From Actinospica sp035552695 (GTDB lineage Bacteria > Actinomycetota > Actinomycetes > Streptomycetales > Catenulisporaceae), in NCBI RefSeq assembly GCF_035552695.1, contig NZ_DASZKT010000093.1:62001-126000 (forward strand): a stretch of DNA of 64,000 nt, given 5' to 3'. The translations under genes and the position numbers were made by a program. This document shows, in pieces, positions 1-7,082 of this stretch. Every line of letters starts with the position of its first letter. Positions within the stretch are counted from its first letter, which is position 1. The notes below the pieces were generated by a model. That model saw nothing but the letters and a program-made list of their open reading frames with translations. It did not search any database and was not told the DNA's origin.

Positions 1-357
1 GATGAGCGCGAACCCGAAGGAGTCGACGGCGGCGAACGAGGCCTGCGCGACGCACATGACGGTCAGGCCGGCCAACAGCAGGCGGCGCGGCCCGAAGCGG
101 TCGACCAGCAGGCCCACGGGTATCTGCATCGCGGCGTAGACGAGCATCTGGAGCATCGAGAAGGCGGAGAGCGACGCGGCGTTGATGCCGAAGCGATGCT
201 CGGCGTCCGGCCCGGCGACCCCGAGGCTGCTGCGGTTGAACACGGCCACGAAGTAGACGGCGACGGCCGCGGACCAGGTGACCCACGCGCGCGGCGATAT
301 GCGCTGATCGAGTGTATGAACGGGGACAGGGGCAGCGGCACTGTCTATCGCATCCAT
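1..357 (-). CDS. MFS transporter, N-terminal part (cut by window edge)
   Basis: The reading frame runs from an ATG at 357 to the window edge without a stop, giving 119 residues of a major facilitator superfamily transporter. A first membrane segment (about residues 27-48) is followed by a second one and the MFS loop 2-3 signature PVGLLVDRFGPRR at about residues 85-97, then a third segment. Substrate cannot be judged from this part; N-terminal MFS motif A is common to nitrate/sugar/drug porters. It is divergent from the DUF1918 gene, with 140 bp between them. Confidence 0.8.
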   Translation of the reverse strand, partial: MDAIDSAAAPVPVHTLDQRISPRAWVTWSAAVAVYFVAVFNRSSLGVAGPDAEHRFGINAASLSAFSMLQMLVYAAMQIPVGLLVDRFGPRRLLLAGLTVMCVAQASFAAVDSFGFALI

Positions 358-497
358 GGCGCCCGCATCCTCTCACGCATCGGACGTCATACGTTTTCCA
401 GTTCGAGGAATGGGATGCGAAACGGAGCGGATCCCGGGCGATCCAGGGCGAACGGGACTAACTTGGAGGGAAGGGCGACGAAGACAGGAGCGCGGTG

Positions 498-704
498 ATG
501 AAGGCGAATGTCGGAGACAGGCTCGTCATCATGTCCCGCCACCTCGACGAGGCGGTGCACGAGGGCGAGATCATCGAGGTCCACGGCGAGAACGGGACCC
601 CGCCCTACCTCGTGCACTGGTCCGAGGGGGAGCACGAAGGGCTGATCTTCCCCGGGCCGGACGCCAAGATCATTCGAAGGCCGGCGAGCACGGCAGGTGC
701 CTGA
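498..704 (+). CDS. DUF1918 domain small protein
   Basis: A 68-residue protein opening MKANVGDRLVI and containing the phrases GEIIEVHGENGTPPYLVHW and GLIFPGPDAKII, the pattern of the actinobacterial DUF1918 family. These are small SH3-like beta-barrel proteins of unknown biochemical role. The ATG at 498 is preferred over the in-frame GTG at 495 because AGGAG sits 7 bases upstream (486-490). It is a single gene, convergent with katG across a terminator-like hairpin. Confidence 0.85.
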   Translation: MKANVGDRLVIMSRHLDEAVHEGEIIEVHGENGTPPYLVHWSEGEHEGLIFPGPDAKIIRRPASTAGA

Positions 705-709
705 ACACG

Positions 710-745
710 GGTCCGGGCCGACCCCCGCTGGGACCGGCCCGGACC
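710..745. terminator. Bidirectional hairpin between DUF1918 gene and katG
   Basis: GGTCCGGGCCG at 710-720 pairs perfectly with CGGCCCGGACC at 735-745 around a 14-base loop. It lies between two convergent genes. There is no T-tract, as is usual for high-GC actinobacterial terminators. Confidence 0.6.
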
Positions 746-797
746 GTTCAGCCGTGCCGCTCGGGCAGACTGCTCGTGCTCATACCGCTCGGACTGC

Positions 798-2990
798 TCA
801 GACCAGGTCGAAGCGGTCCAGGTCGGAGACCTTCGCCCAGGCCGCGACGAAGTCGCGCACGAACTTCTCCTTGGCGTCGTCGCTCGCGTAGACCTCGGCC
901 ACCGCGCGCAGTTCGGAGTTCGAGCCGAACACCAGGTCGGCCCGGGTGCCGGTCCACTTGACCGCGCCGTTCACGCTGCCCTCGAACACGGTGCCGTCCG
1001 CGGAGACCGGCTGCCAGGTCGTGTCCAGGTCGAGCAGGTTGGCGAAGAAGTCGTTCGTCAGCTTGCCGGGGGTCTCGGTGAACACGCCGAGCGCGGAGCG
1101 GTCGTAGTTCGCGCCGAGCACCCGCAGGCCGCCGACCAGCACGGTCAACTCGGGGGCGGTCAGCGTCAGCAGGTTCGCCCTGTCGAGCAACAGGAACTCG
1201 GCCGGCAGCCGGTTGCCCTTGCCGTAGTAGTTGCGGAAGCCGTCCGCCTTCGGCTCGAGCACGGAGAAGGACTCGACGTCCGTCTGCTCCTGCGCCGCGT
1301 CCACCCGGCCCGCGTGGAACGGCACCTCGACCTCGACGCCCGCGTCCTTGGCCGCCTTCTCCACCGCCGCGTTGCCCGCGATGACGATCAGGTCGGCCAG
1401 CGAGACCGGCTTGCCGAAGTTGGCCTTGATGCTCTCGAGGGTGCGCAGCACCTCGGCGAGGCTGTCCGGGTCGTTGACCTCCCAGCCCTTCTGCGGCTCG
1501 AGGCGCACCCGGGCGCCGTTGGCGCCGCCGCGCTTGTCGCTGCCGCGGAAGGTCGAGGCCGAGGCCCAGGCCGCGGACACCAGCTGGGACACCGTCAGAC
1601 CGGAGGCCAGCACGTGCTCCTTGAGCGCCGCGACGTCAGCCGCGCCGATCGGCTCATGGGTGGCGGCGGGCAGCGGGTCCTGCCAGATGAGCACCTCGCT
1701 CGGCACTTCCGGGCCGAGGTAGCGCACGATCGGGCCCATGTCACGGTGCGTCAGCTTGTACCAGGCGCGGGCGAAGGCGTCCGCGAACTCGTCCGGGTTC
1801 TCGAAGAAGCGGCGGGAGATCGGCTCGTAGATCGGGTCGAAGCGCAGCGCCAGGTCGGTGGTGAGCATGTTCGGCGCGATCCGCTTGTTCGGGTCGTGCG
1901 CCGAGGGGACGGTGCCCTCGGCCGCGCCGTTCTTCGGCTTCCACTGCTTGGCGCCGGCCGGGGACTCGGTCAGCTCCCACTCGAAGCCGAACAGGTTCGA
2001 GAAGAAGTTGTTGCTCCACTTGGTCGGCGTGGTGGTCCAGGTGACCTCCAGGCCGGAGCCGATCGCGTCGGCGCCCACCCCGGTGCCGAAGGTGCTCTTC
2101 CAGCCGAGACCCTGCTGCTCGATCGGGGCGGCCTCGGGCTCCGCACCGACGTTGTCGGCCGGGCCGGCGCCGTGCGTCTTGCCGAAGGTGTGGCCGCCGG
2201 CGATCAGCGCGACGGTCTCCTCGTCGTTCATCGCCATCCGGCGGAAGGTCTCGCGGATGTCGCGGGCCGCGGCCAGCGGGTCCGGGTTGCCGTTGGGGCC
2301 CTCGGGGTTGACGTAGATCAGGCCCATCTGCACCGCGCCGAGCGGGTCCTCGAGGTCGCGGTCGCCGGTGTAGCGCTGGTCGTCCAGCCACACGTGCTCC
2401 GGACCCCAGTAGACGTCCTCCTCCGGCTCCCACGTGTCGACGCGGCCGCCGGCGAAGCCGAAGGTCTTGAAGCCCATCGTCTCCAACGCCACGTTGCCGG
2501 CCAGTACGAACAGGTCGGCCCAGGAGATGGACTGGCCGTACTTCTTCTTCACCGGCCACAGCAGCCGGCGGGCCTTGTCCAGGTTGACGTTGTCGGGCCA
2601 GCTGTTGAGCGGCGCGAAGCGCTGCTGACCGCCGCCGGCGCCGCCGCGGCCGTCGCTGATCCGGTAGGTGCCGGCGCTGTGCCAGGCCATCCGGATCATG
2701 AACGGGCCGTAGTTGCCGAAGTCCGCGGGCCACCAGTCCTTCGAGTCCGTCAGCACCGCGGCGACGTCCTGCTTGAGGGCGGCGAGGTCCAGCGCGTCGA
2801 ACGCGGCGGCATAGTCGAAGTCCGCACCCACCGGGTTGGCCTCGGCCGGGTTCTTCGCCAGGATTTTCAGGTTCAGCTGCTCCGGCCACCACTGGCGGTT
2901 GCCGCCGCCGCGGACCGGCTCGAGGGCGCGCCCGTGCGCGACCGGGCACTTTCCTGCGGCCTCTGCGTGTGCTTCGAGGTTCTCGGACAT
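798..2990 (-). CDS. katG: Catalase-peroxidase KatG
   Basis: A 730-residue bifunctional haem catalase-peroxidase that removes hydrogen peroxide, of normal length for the two-domain family. The distal site reads RMAWHSAGTYR (Arg100, Trp103, His104). Tyr226 in the YVNPEGPNG loop and Met252 lie where the Trp-Tyr-Met adduct forms, and the proximal His267 is in GGHTFGKTHG. The second, non-catalytic peroxidase-like half follows after about residue 430. The ATG at 2990 has GGAAGG 10 bases upstream. It lies 34 bp downstream of the Fur-family gene, so the two form the typical furA-katG operon. Confidence 0.98.
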   Translation of the reverse strand: MSENLEAHAEAAGKCPVAHGRALEPVRGGGNRQWWPEQLNLKILAKNPAEANPVGADFDYAAAFDALDLAALKQDVAAVLTDSKDWWPADFGNYGPFMIRMAWHSAGTYRISDGRGGAGGGQQRFAPLNSWPDNVNLDKARRLLWPVKKKYGQSISWADLFVLAGNVALETMGFKTFGFAGGRVDTWEPEEDVYWGPEHVWLDDQRYTGDRDLEDPLGAVQMGLIYVNPEGPNGNPDPLAAARDIRETFRRMAMNDEETVALIAGGHTFGKTHGAGPADNVGAEPEAAPIEQQGLGWKSTFGTGVGADAIGSGLEVTWTTTPTKWSNNFFSNLFGFEWELTESPAGAKQWKPKNGAAEGTVPSAHDPNKRIAPNMLTTDLALRFDPIYEPISRRFFENPDEFADAFARAWYKLTHRDMGPIVRYLGPEVPSEVLIWQDPLPAATHEPIGAADVAALKEHVLASGLTVSQLVSAAWASASTFRGSDKRGGANGARVRLEPQKGWEVNDPDSLAEVLRTLESIKANFGKPVSLADLIVIAGNAAVEKAAKDAGVEVEVPFHAGRVDAAQEQTDVESFSVLEPKADGFRNYYGKGNRLPAEFLLLDRANLLTLTAPELTVLVGGLRVLGANYDRSALGVFTETPGKLTNDFFANLLDLDTTWQPVSADGTVFEGSVNGAVKWTGTRADLVFGSNSELRAVAEVYASDDAKEKFVRDFVAAWAKVSDLDRFDLV

Positions 2991-3024
2991 GGGTGGAATT
3001 CCTTCCGATGCGGTTGTGCGGTGC

Positions 3025-3462
3025 TCAGGAGCTGCGGGTGGCTTGGCAGTCGGGGCACAGGCCCCAGTACACGACCTCGGCCTCGTCGATCGCGAAGCCG
3101 TGGCTCTCGGACGCGGTCAGGCAGGGCACTTCACCGGTCGCGCAGTCGACGTCGGCGACGACCCCACACGTCCGGCACACGACGTGGTGGTGGTTGTCGC
3201 CGACCCTGCCCTCGAACCGGGCGGGGCTGCCGGCCGGTTCGATGCGGCGGATCAGGCCCGCGGCGGTCAGCGCGTGCAGCGCCTCGTACACGGCCTGCAG
3301 CGATATGTGGCCGACCCTCTCGCGCACGCCGACGGCGACCGAGTCGACGTCCAGGTGCGCGCCGAGCCGGACGGTCTCCAGCAGCGCGGCCCTGGCGGCC
3401 GTCACCCGCAGGCCGGCACCGCGCAGCTCCTCGGCGGTGGTCGGAGTCTGGGATGCGGTCAT
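3025..3462 (-). CDS. furA: Fur-family peroxide/metal regulator (FurA/CatR type)
   Basis: A 145-residue regulator with an N-terminal winged helix (about residues 10-80) and a C-terminal metal domain. Visible metal ligands are a HHH cluster at 91-93 and two CxxC pairs, CRTC at 96-99 and CPDC at 136-139. Position directly upstream of katG on the same strand makes it the presumed peroxide-sensing repressor of its own operon, as in mycobacteria and Streptomyces. No good Shine-Dalgarno precedes the ATG at 3462. A possible -35 TTGAAC (3498-3493) and -10 TAGGGT (3474-3469) would put transcription start at the start codon, so a leaderless transcript is likely. Confidence 0.92.
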   Translation of the reverse strand: MTASQTPTTAEELRGAGLRVTAARAALLETVRLGAHLDVDSVAVGVRERVGHISLQAVYEALHALTAAGLIRRIEPAGSPARFEGRVGDNHHHVVCRTCGVVADVDCATGEVPCLTASESHGFAIDEAEVVYWGLCPDCQATRSS

Positions 3463-3490
3463 GCCGCCACCCTACCCAGCTAAAGGCGAA

Positions 3491-3517
3491 GAGTTCAAGT
3501 AAACGAGGAGTACAAGT
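3491..3517. promoter_or_regulatory. Direct-repeat candidate Fur operator at the furA promoter
   Basis: GAGTTCAAGT (3491-3500) and GAGTACAAGT (3508-3517) are 9/10 identical direct repeats spaced 17 bp apart. The first overlaps the predicted -35 element of furA-katG. Position and AT content against a GC-rich background suggest autoregulation by FurA; this is inferred. Confidence 0.45.
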
Positions 3518-3557
3518 TTGATGGCCTGTCGGGGAACGAGCCGGGTGCGCCGACCGA

Positions 3558-4499
3558 TCAAACGGCTGCTGCCTCGAGAGCGCTGAGGGCGTCCGCATCG
3601 AGCTGGATCTCGCCGGCGGCGATGTTCTCGGTCAGGTGCGTCGGATTGGCGGTGCCCGAAATCACCAGCGTCCGCGAGTATCGGGCGAGCAGCCACGCCA
3701 GGCCGATCTGGGCCGGCGTGGCGCCCAGCTTGGCGGCGACGGTGCGCACGGCGGGCTGGTCGACGACCTTGGGCTGGTCGGGGAACGCGGAGCCGAGGGG
3801 GCAGAACGGCACCCACGCCACGTCATGTTCGCGGCACACATCGAGCACCGGCTCGTGGGTGCGGTCGACGAGGCTGTACCAGTTCTGCACGCAGACGATG
3901 CCCGCTGGAAGCGCGTGGCGCAACTGGTCCGCGCTGACGTTGCTCAGTCCGACGCCGTCGATCTTCCCCTCGTCCCGCAGCGCGCTGAGCTCGGCAAGCT
4001 GACTGTCGAGGTCGACGCGCTGGTCGCCTTCGGCGGGGATGCCGGGCGGCATGTCCAAGCGGCGCAGGTTGACGACGGCCAGCCGGTCCGTGCCCAGTCG
4101 CGCGAGATTCGCCTCGACGCCCGCGCGCAGCTGTTCCGGTCGCTGCGCGGCGACCAGCGTGCCGCCCGCATCGCGTTCCGCGCCGACCTTGCTCGCCAGG
4201 ACGAGATCTTCGGCGTAGGGGTGCAGCGCTTCACGGATCAGGTCGTTGGCATTGGCGCCCGCGGGTCCGTAGAACTCCGCGGTGTCGATGTGATCGACCC
4301 CCTGCTCGACCGCCGAGCGCAGGATCGAGACAGCGCTCTCTCGGCTGATCGTGGGACGGCCGAACCCCTCGGCCAGCTGCATCGCCCCGAAGCCGATCCG
4401 CGCCACGCGGTGTCCGGCGAGGGTGCTGGTGCTTCCGCCGCTGGTGCCGTTTCCGTCCCGCGCCGTGGTCCTCGCTGTGTCGTCGTTCTTGCTGCTCAC
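3558..4499 (-). CDS. Aldo/keto reductase
   Basis: A 313-residue TIM-barrel oxidoreductase of the aldo/keto reductase superfamily, using NADPH on carbonyl substrates. Asp72 and Tyr77 in DTAEFYG and Lys104 in LASKVG match the catalytic tetrad. The usual His position reads VVNLRR instead, a variant seen in some bacterial subfamilies. The open frame extends to 4763, but the GTG at 4499 is chosen: it has GGGAG 8 bases upstream, and the extra residues overlap the TetR gene and lack homology. It is divergent from the TetR gene through two palindromes, so it is probably the regulated target. Confidence 0.85.
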   Translation of the reverse strand: MSSKNDDTARTTARDGNGTSGGSTSTLAGHRVARIGFGAMQLAEGFGRPTISRESAVSILRSAVEQGVDHIDTAEFYGPAGANANDLIREALHPYAEDLVLASKVGAERDAGGTLVAAQRPEQLRAGVEANLARLGTDRLAVVNLRRLDMPPGIPAEGDQRVDLDSQLAELSALRDEGKIDGVGLSNVSADQLRHALPAGIVCVQNWYSLVDRTHEPVLDVCREHDVAWVPFCPLGSAFPDQPKVVDQPAVRTVAAKLGATPAQIGLAWLLARYSRTLVISGTANPTHLTENIAAGEIQLDADALSALEAAAV

Positions 4500-4545
4500 G
4501 TTCCGCTCCCGTCTGGAGTTGGCTATCGTGGTGCACGAGATACAA

Positions 4546-4597
4546 CCGGAGGAACCTCCGGTACGGACCCAGCGTAGCGGAAACGGAGGTACCTCCG
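4546..4597. promoter_or_regulatory. Twin palindromic operators between AKR and TetR genes
   Basis: CCGGAGG-AA-CCTCCGG (4546-4561) and CGGAGGTACCTCCG (4584-4597) share the core GGAGG-N2-CCTCC, with centres 37 bp apart. The second also contains the GGAGG Shine-Dalgarno of the TetR gene (4585-4589), so a bound repressor would cover the ribosome site DNA and the promoter. Expected ligand: the adjacent TetR protein. Confidence 0.75.
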
Positions 4598-4601
4598 CTT
4601 C

Positions 4602-5210
4602 ATGGAGGACACCCAGCGAAGCACCGTGCGCGTGGACGCGCAGCGCAATCGGCAGCGGCTGATCGAGGCCGCCCGGCGGGCGTTCGCCACCGGCGAGGGA
4701 AAGGTCTCCCTCGAGGCGGTCGCGCGCGAGGCGGGCGTGGGCATCGGCACGCTCTACCGGCATTTCCCGACGCGGGAGGCGCTGGTCGAGGCCGTGTACC
4801 GCGCCGAGCGCGGCCGACTCTGCGAAGCCGCCGCAGAACTACTCGCCGAGCAGCCGCCGGACCGCGCGCTGCGCGGCTGGATGGATCGCTTCGCCGACTA
4901 TGTCGCGACCAAGCGGGAGATGGCCGAGGCCCTGCGCACCCTGATCGCCTCCGGCACCATCACGAAGTCCGAGGCGCGCCAGGAGTTGTCCGCCGCGATT
5001 CAGCCGCTGCTCGACGCCGGCGCCGCGTCCGGGACGCTGCGTGCCGACGTGCGAGCGGAGGACGTGGTCGTCGGTGTGGTCGGAATCTTCTCCGTGTGCG
5101 TATTCCCCGAGCAGCGCGACCAGGCCTCCCGCCTGCTCGACTTGCTGATGGACGGTCTGCGCCGCACCGATGCCGCGCCGATTCCGCACCGCGAACCCGC
5201 CGCACCGTGA
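4602..5210 (+). CDS. TetR/AcrR-family regulator
   Basis: A 202-residue repressor with an N-terminal TetR helix-turn-helix at about residues 14-60; the recognition region contains GVGIGTLYRHFPTREAL. The C-terminal part is the variable ligand pocket with a DUF-type LLDLLMDGLR tail seen in many actinobacterial TetR proteins. The ATG at 4602 follows GGAGG inside an operator palindrome. The divergent aldo/keto reductase is the presumed target and the signal is unknown. Confidence 0.92.
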   Translation: MEDTQRSTVRVDAQRNRQRLIEAARRAFATGEGKVSLEAVAREAGVGIGTLYRHFPTREALVEAVYRAERGRLCEAAAELLAEQPPDRALRGWMDRFADYVATKREMAEALRTLIASGTITKSEARQELSAAIQPLLDAGAASGTLRADVRAEDVVVGVVGIFSVCVFPEQRDQASRLLDLLMDGLRRTDAAPIPHREPAAP

Positions 5211-5253
5211 AACGGTTTTGACAGCCCTCGAACAGCGCTCGGAGACTGATCAT

Positions 5254-5943
5254 ATGACTGCCGATGCACACGCTCACGTGCTGGACCGTCCGGTGGCGGC
5301 CTCGCTCGCCGGCCACCACGCCGCATTCGCCCGGCGCCACGGGAGGGCCGTGCGCTTCGACCCGGATGTCGCCGTGTTCGCCGCCCTCGACGATGCGAGC
5401 GACCAGCGGGCCTGGGACGACGCCGTCCACCTGCTCGAACCGGACGCGCCGCTCGTGCTCCCCGGCGTGACCCAGTGGCCTGATAGCTGGGAACTGACCG
5501 TGATGCTCGACGGTGTGCAGCTGGAAGGCAGCGGAGTCGAGCCGTTGCCCGACGCCGAGGCCGTCGTGCTCGGCTCCGACGACGTGCCCGAGATCCTCGA
5601 CCTGATCGCGCGCACCGACCCCGGCCCCTTCCGCCGGCGCACCATCGAACTCGGCACCTACCTCGGCATCCGCCGAGAGAGCGCTCTCATCGCCATGGCG
5701 GGCGAACGCATGCACCCGCCCGGCTGGACCGAGATCAGCGCCGTCTGCACCGACCCGGCTTACCGCGGCCAGGGCCTCGGCGGACGCCTGGTCCGCGCGG
5801 TCGCGGCCGGCATCATGGAACGCGGCGAGACCCCGTTCCTGCACGCGGCCGCGTCCAACGAGAGCGCTCTCCGGCTCTACGAGAAGCTCGGATTCACCGT
5901 GCGCCGTGCGATGCCCATCCCGCTCCTCACCCCTGCTCGATGA
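5254..5943 (+). CDS. GNAT-family N-acetyltransferase (FR47-like)
   Basis: A 229-residue protein whose C-terminal half is a GNAT fold. The acetyl-CoA loop reads DPAYRGQGLGGRLV, followed by a NESALRLYEKLGF segment typical of the final strand-helix. The N-terminal 100 residues are of the kind seen in FR47-like acetyltransferases. The start at 5254 is taken for its GGAG 9 bases upstream; an upstream in-frame start at 5170 overlaps the TetR gene. The substrate is unknown. The gene carries two exact copies of the palindrome GAGAGCGCTCTC and overlaps the decayed minus-strand region by 17 bp. Confidence 0.85.
   Translation: MTADAHAHVLDRPVAASLAGHHAAFARRHGRAVRFDPDVAVFAALDDASDQRAWDDAVHLLEPDAPLVLPGVTQWPDSWELTVMLDGVQLEGSGVEPLPDAEAVVLGSDDVPEILDLIARTDPGPFRRRTIELGTYLGIRRESALIAMAGERMHPPGWTEISAVCTDPAYRGQGLGGRLVRAVAAGIMERGETPFLHAAASNESALRLYEKLGFTVRRAMPIPLLTPAR
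5677..5688. repeat. Iterated palindrome GAGAGCGCTCTC, copy 1
   Basis: Exact 12-bp palindrome inside the GNAT gene, read there as Glu-Ser-Ala-Leu. One of six exact copies in the window. Confidence 0.9.
5860..5871. repeat. Iterated palindrome GAGAGCGCTCTC, copy 2
   Basis: Second exact copy in the same GNAT gene, 183 bp from copy 1 and in the same reading frame (Glu-Ser-Ala-Leu). Confidence 0.9.
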
Positions 5944-6220
5944 CCTTCGCGAAGTAGAGCGCGCCGACGATCTCGATGCGCAGCCGGGGGTGATCGGCGG
6001 CGGCTTTCCTTGCTTTGAGCTTCACCTTGGAATAGGTGAGTGTGAGATCGCCGGTGTCGATCACGATGCCCGGCGAGGTGACGATGATCAGCTTGCCGTG
6101 CTGAATCTCGGCATCGATCCGCAGGACGGTCGACGGGATCAGCGCGTCGGTGAAGTCGAGGGTGACCTTGCACAGTTTCGAATGAAGCTGGATGCGCTCG
6201 GGCACCTGCCAGCACCCCTC
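5927..6220 (-). pseudogene. 3' fragment of a gene encoding a beta-rich C-terminal domain
   Basis: From about 6220 down to the TGA at 5927-5929 the frame encodes a convincing protein end: WQVPERIQL, CKVTLDFTDALI, VLRIDAEIQHGKLIIV and ALYFAKVIEQG. Alternating hydrophobic strands ending in a short tail resemble the domain that follows DUF1707 in actinobacterial membrane-associated proteins; that assignment is tentative. No start or N-terminal domain precedes it. Upstream of about 6220 the same frame becomes an arginine-rich shadow of the GH5 fragment, so this is the surviving 3' end of a deleted gene. Confidence 0.5.
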
Positions 6221-6225
6221 CCGCT

Positions 6226-6588
6226 GACGGCGTCCGCGCCGGTCTGGTCGCGCATGGCGGCCGCCGACTTCCGCGCGTCGGCCACGCTCGCGAACGGCAG
6301 GCCCTTGTTCTCGGCCAGCTTGGACTCGCCCGAGACGTTGAACCCGCGCAGCACCACCTCGCGACCGTATCCGTCCACGTATTCGCCGTTCCGCACGGTG
6401 AGCACGGAGTCGGCCGCGTCGTCGAACCACTGCGAGCCGGAGACGCTGGACCCGCCCGACGCGCCGGACGCGGCGGCGTGCGCGGGCACGGCACCGAGGG
6501 AGCCGCCGAACAGCAGGCCGGTCGTGCCGACGAGCAGCACGGCCGAGAGCGCTCTCAGCTGTCGTCGCCGGGTAGCCCGATTCACCAT
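6226..6588 (-). pseudogene. 5' fragment of a secreted GH5-type glycosidase
   Basis: The ATG at 6588 with AGGAG 7 bases upstream starts a secreted protein: signal peptide to about residue 39 (ends AVPAHA), then a start typical of GH5 cellulase/endoglycosylceramidase enzymes, with GREVVLRGFNVSGESK at about 76-91 and AMRDQTGADAV at 111-121. There homology stops abruptly. The frame then runs into low-quality sequence, because the DNA from 6220 downwards belongs to another gene in a different frame. No GH5 catalytic glutamate remains. The signal peptide region contains copy 3 of the iterated palindrome, in a different reading frame from the other copies. Confidence 0.7.
6545..6556. repeat. Iterated palindrome GAGAGCGCTCTC, copy 3
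   Basis: Exact copy within the signal-peptide codons of the GH5 fragment. Here the reading phase differs (Leu-Arg-Ala-Leu-Ser), so the conservation is at the DNA level and not due to a repeated peptide. Confidence 0.9.
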
Positions 6589-7082
6589 CGCAGACTCCTT
6601 CGTCGCGGATTGGCAGCCGATCTGGTCGTACTGCGCGGCGGCCGCCTGCGGCAAGGAACGCGGGGTAAAGGCTGCTTCACATCCACCGGCAGGTATAACG
6701 ATTGCGCACGGGCGTGCCGAGGTCGTCCGCAAAAGATCCGTTAACCACCGCTCCGGCCAGCAGGATTTCGGCCACTCGGCGCGTGTCCGGCCAAGATGTC
6801 CCTGCGTGAAATCACGATCTCGCAGTGTGGATACCGGGGCGTGGCGTGCGGCTTTGCCGAGGTCCTACGGCCGTGTACGGTGTGGGCTCAAACGCCGGTG
6901 TACCACCGGTTTCGCTGGTCCGACGCATCCCGCGGGTGATCCCCCGGCTCGTGGCCGCACGCCAGAATCCCGCGCACCTCTTGTACGTCCTGTCCATAGG
7001 CACGCGTACCACCCGGCCATACTCTGCGCTTCCGTACCCTGCACCGCCCCGGAATGCGAGCGACGAGCGAGGAGCACAGCAC
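6589..7082. other. Long intergenic region upstream of the APC permease
   Basis: About 490 bp without a supported gene, between the divergent GH5 remnant and the permease. The only structure seen is the inverted repeat CCGGTG-tac-CACCGG at 6895-6909, a possible operator. No convincing -35/-10 pair or RNA element was recognised. Confidence 0.5.

Noticed and set aside
1314..3521. Long plus-strand open frame of 735 codons opposite katG
   Set aside because: It is a shadow of katG in GC-rich DNA: composition is Arg/Val/Gly-rich, no domain is visible and katG on the other strand is certain.
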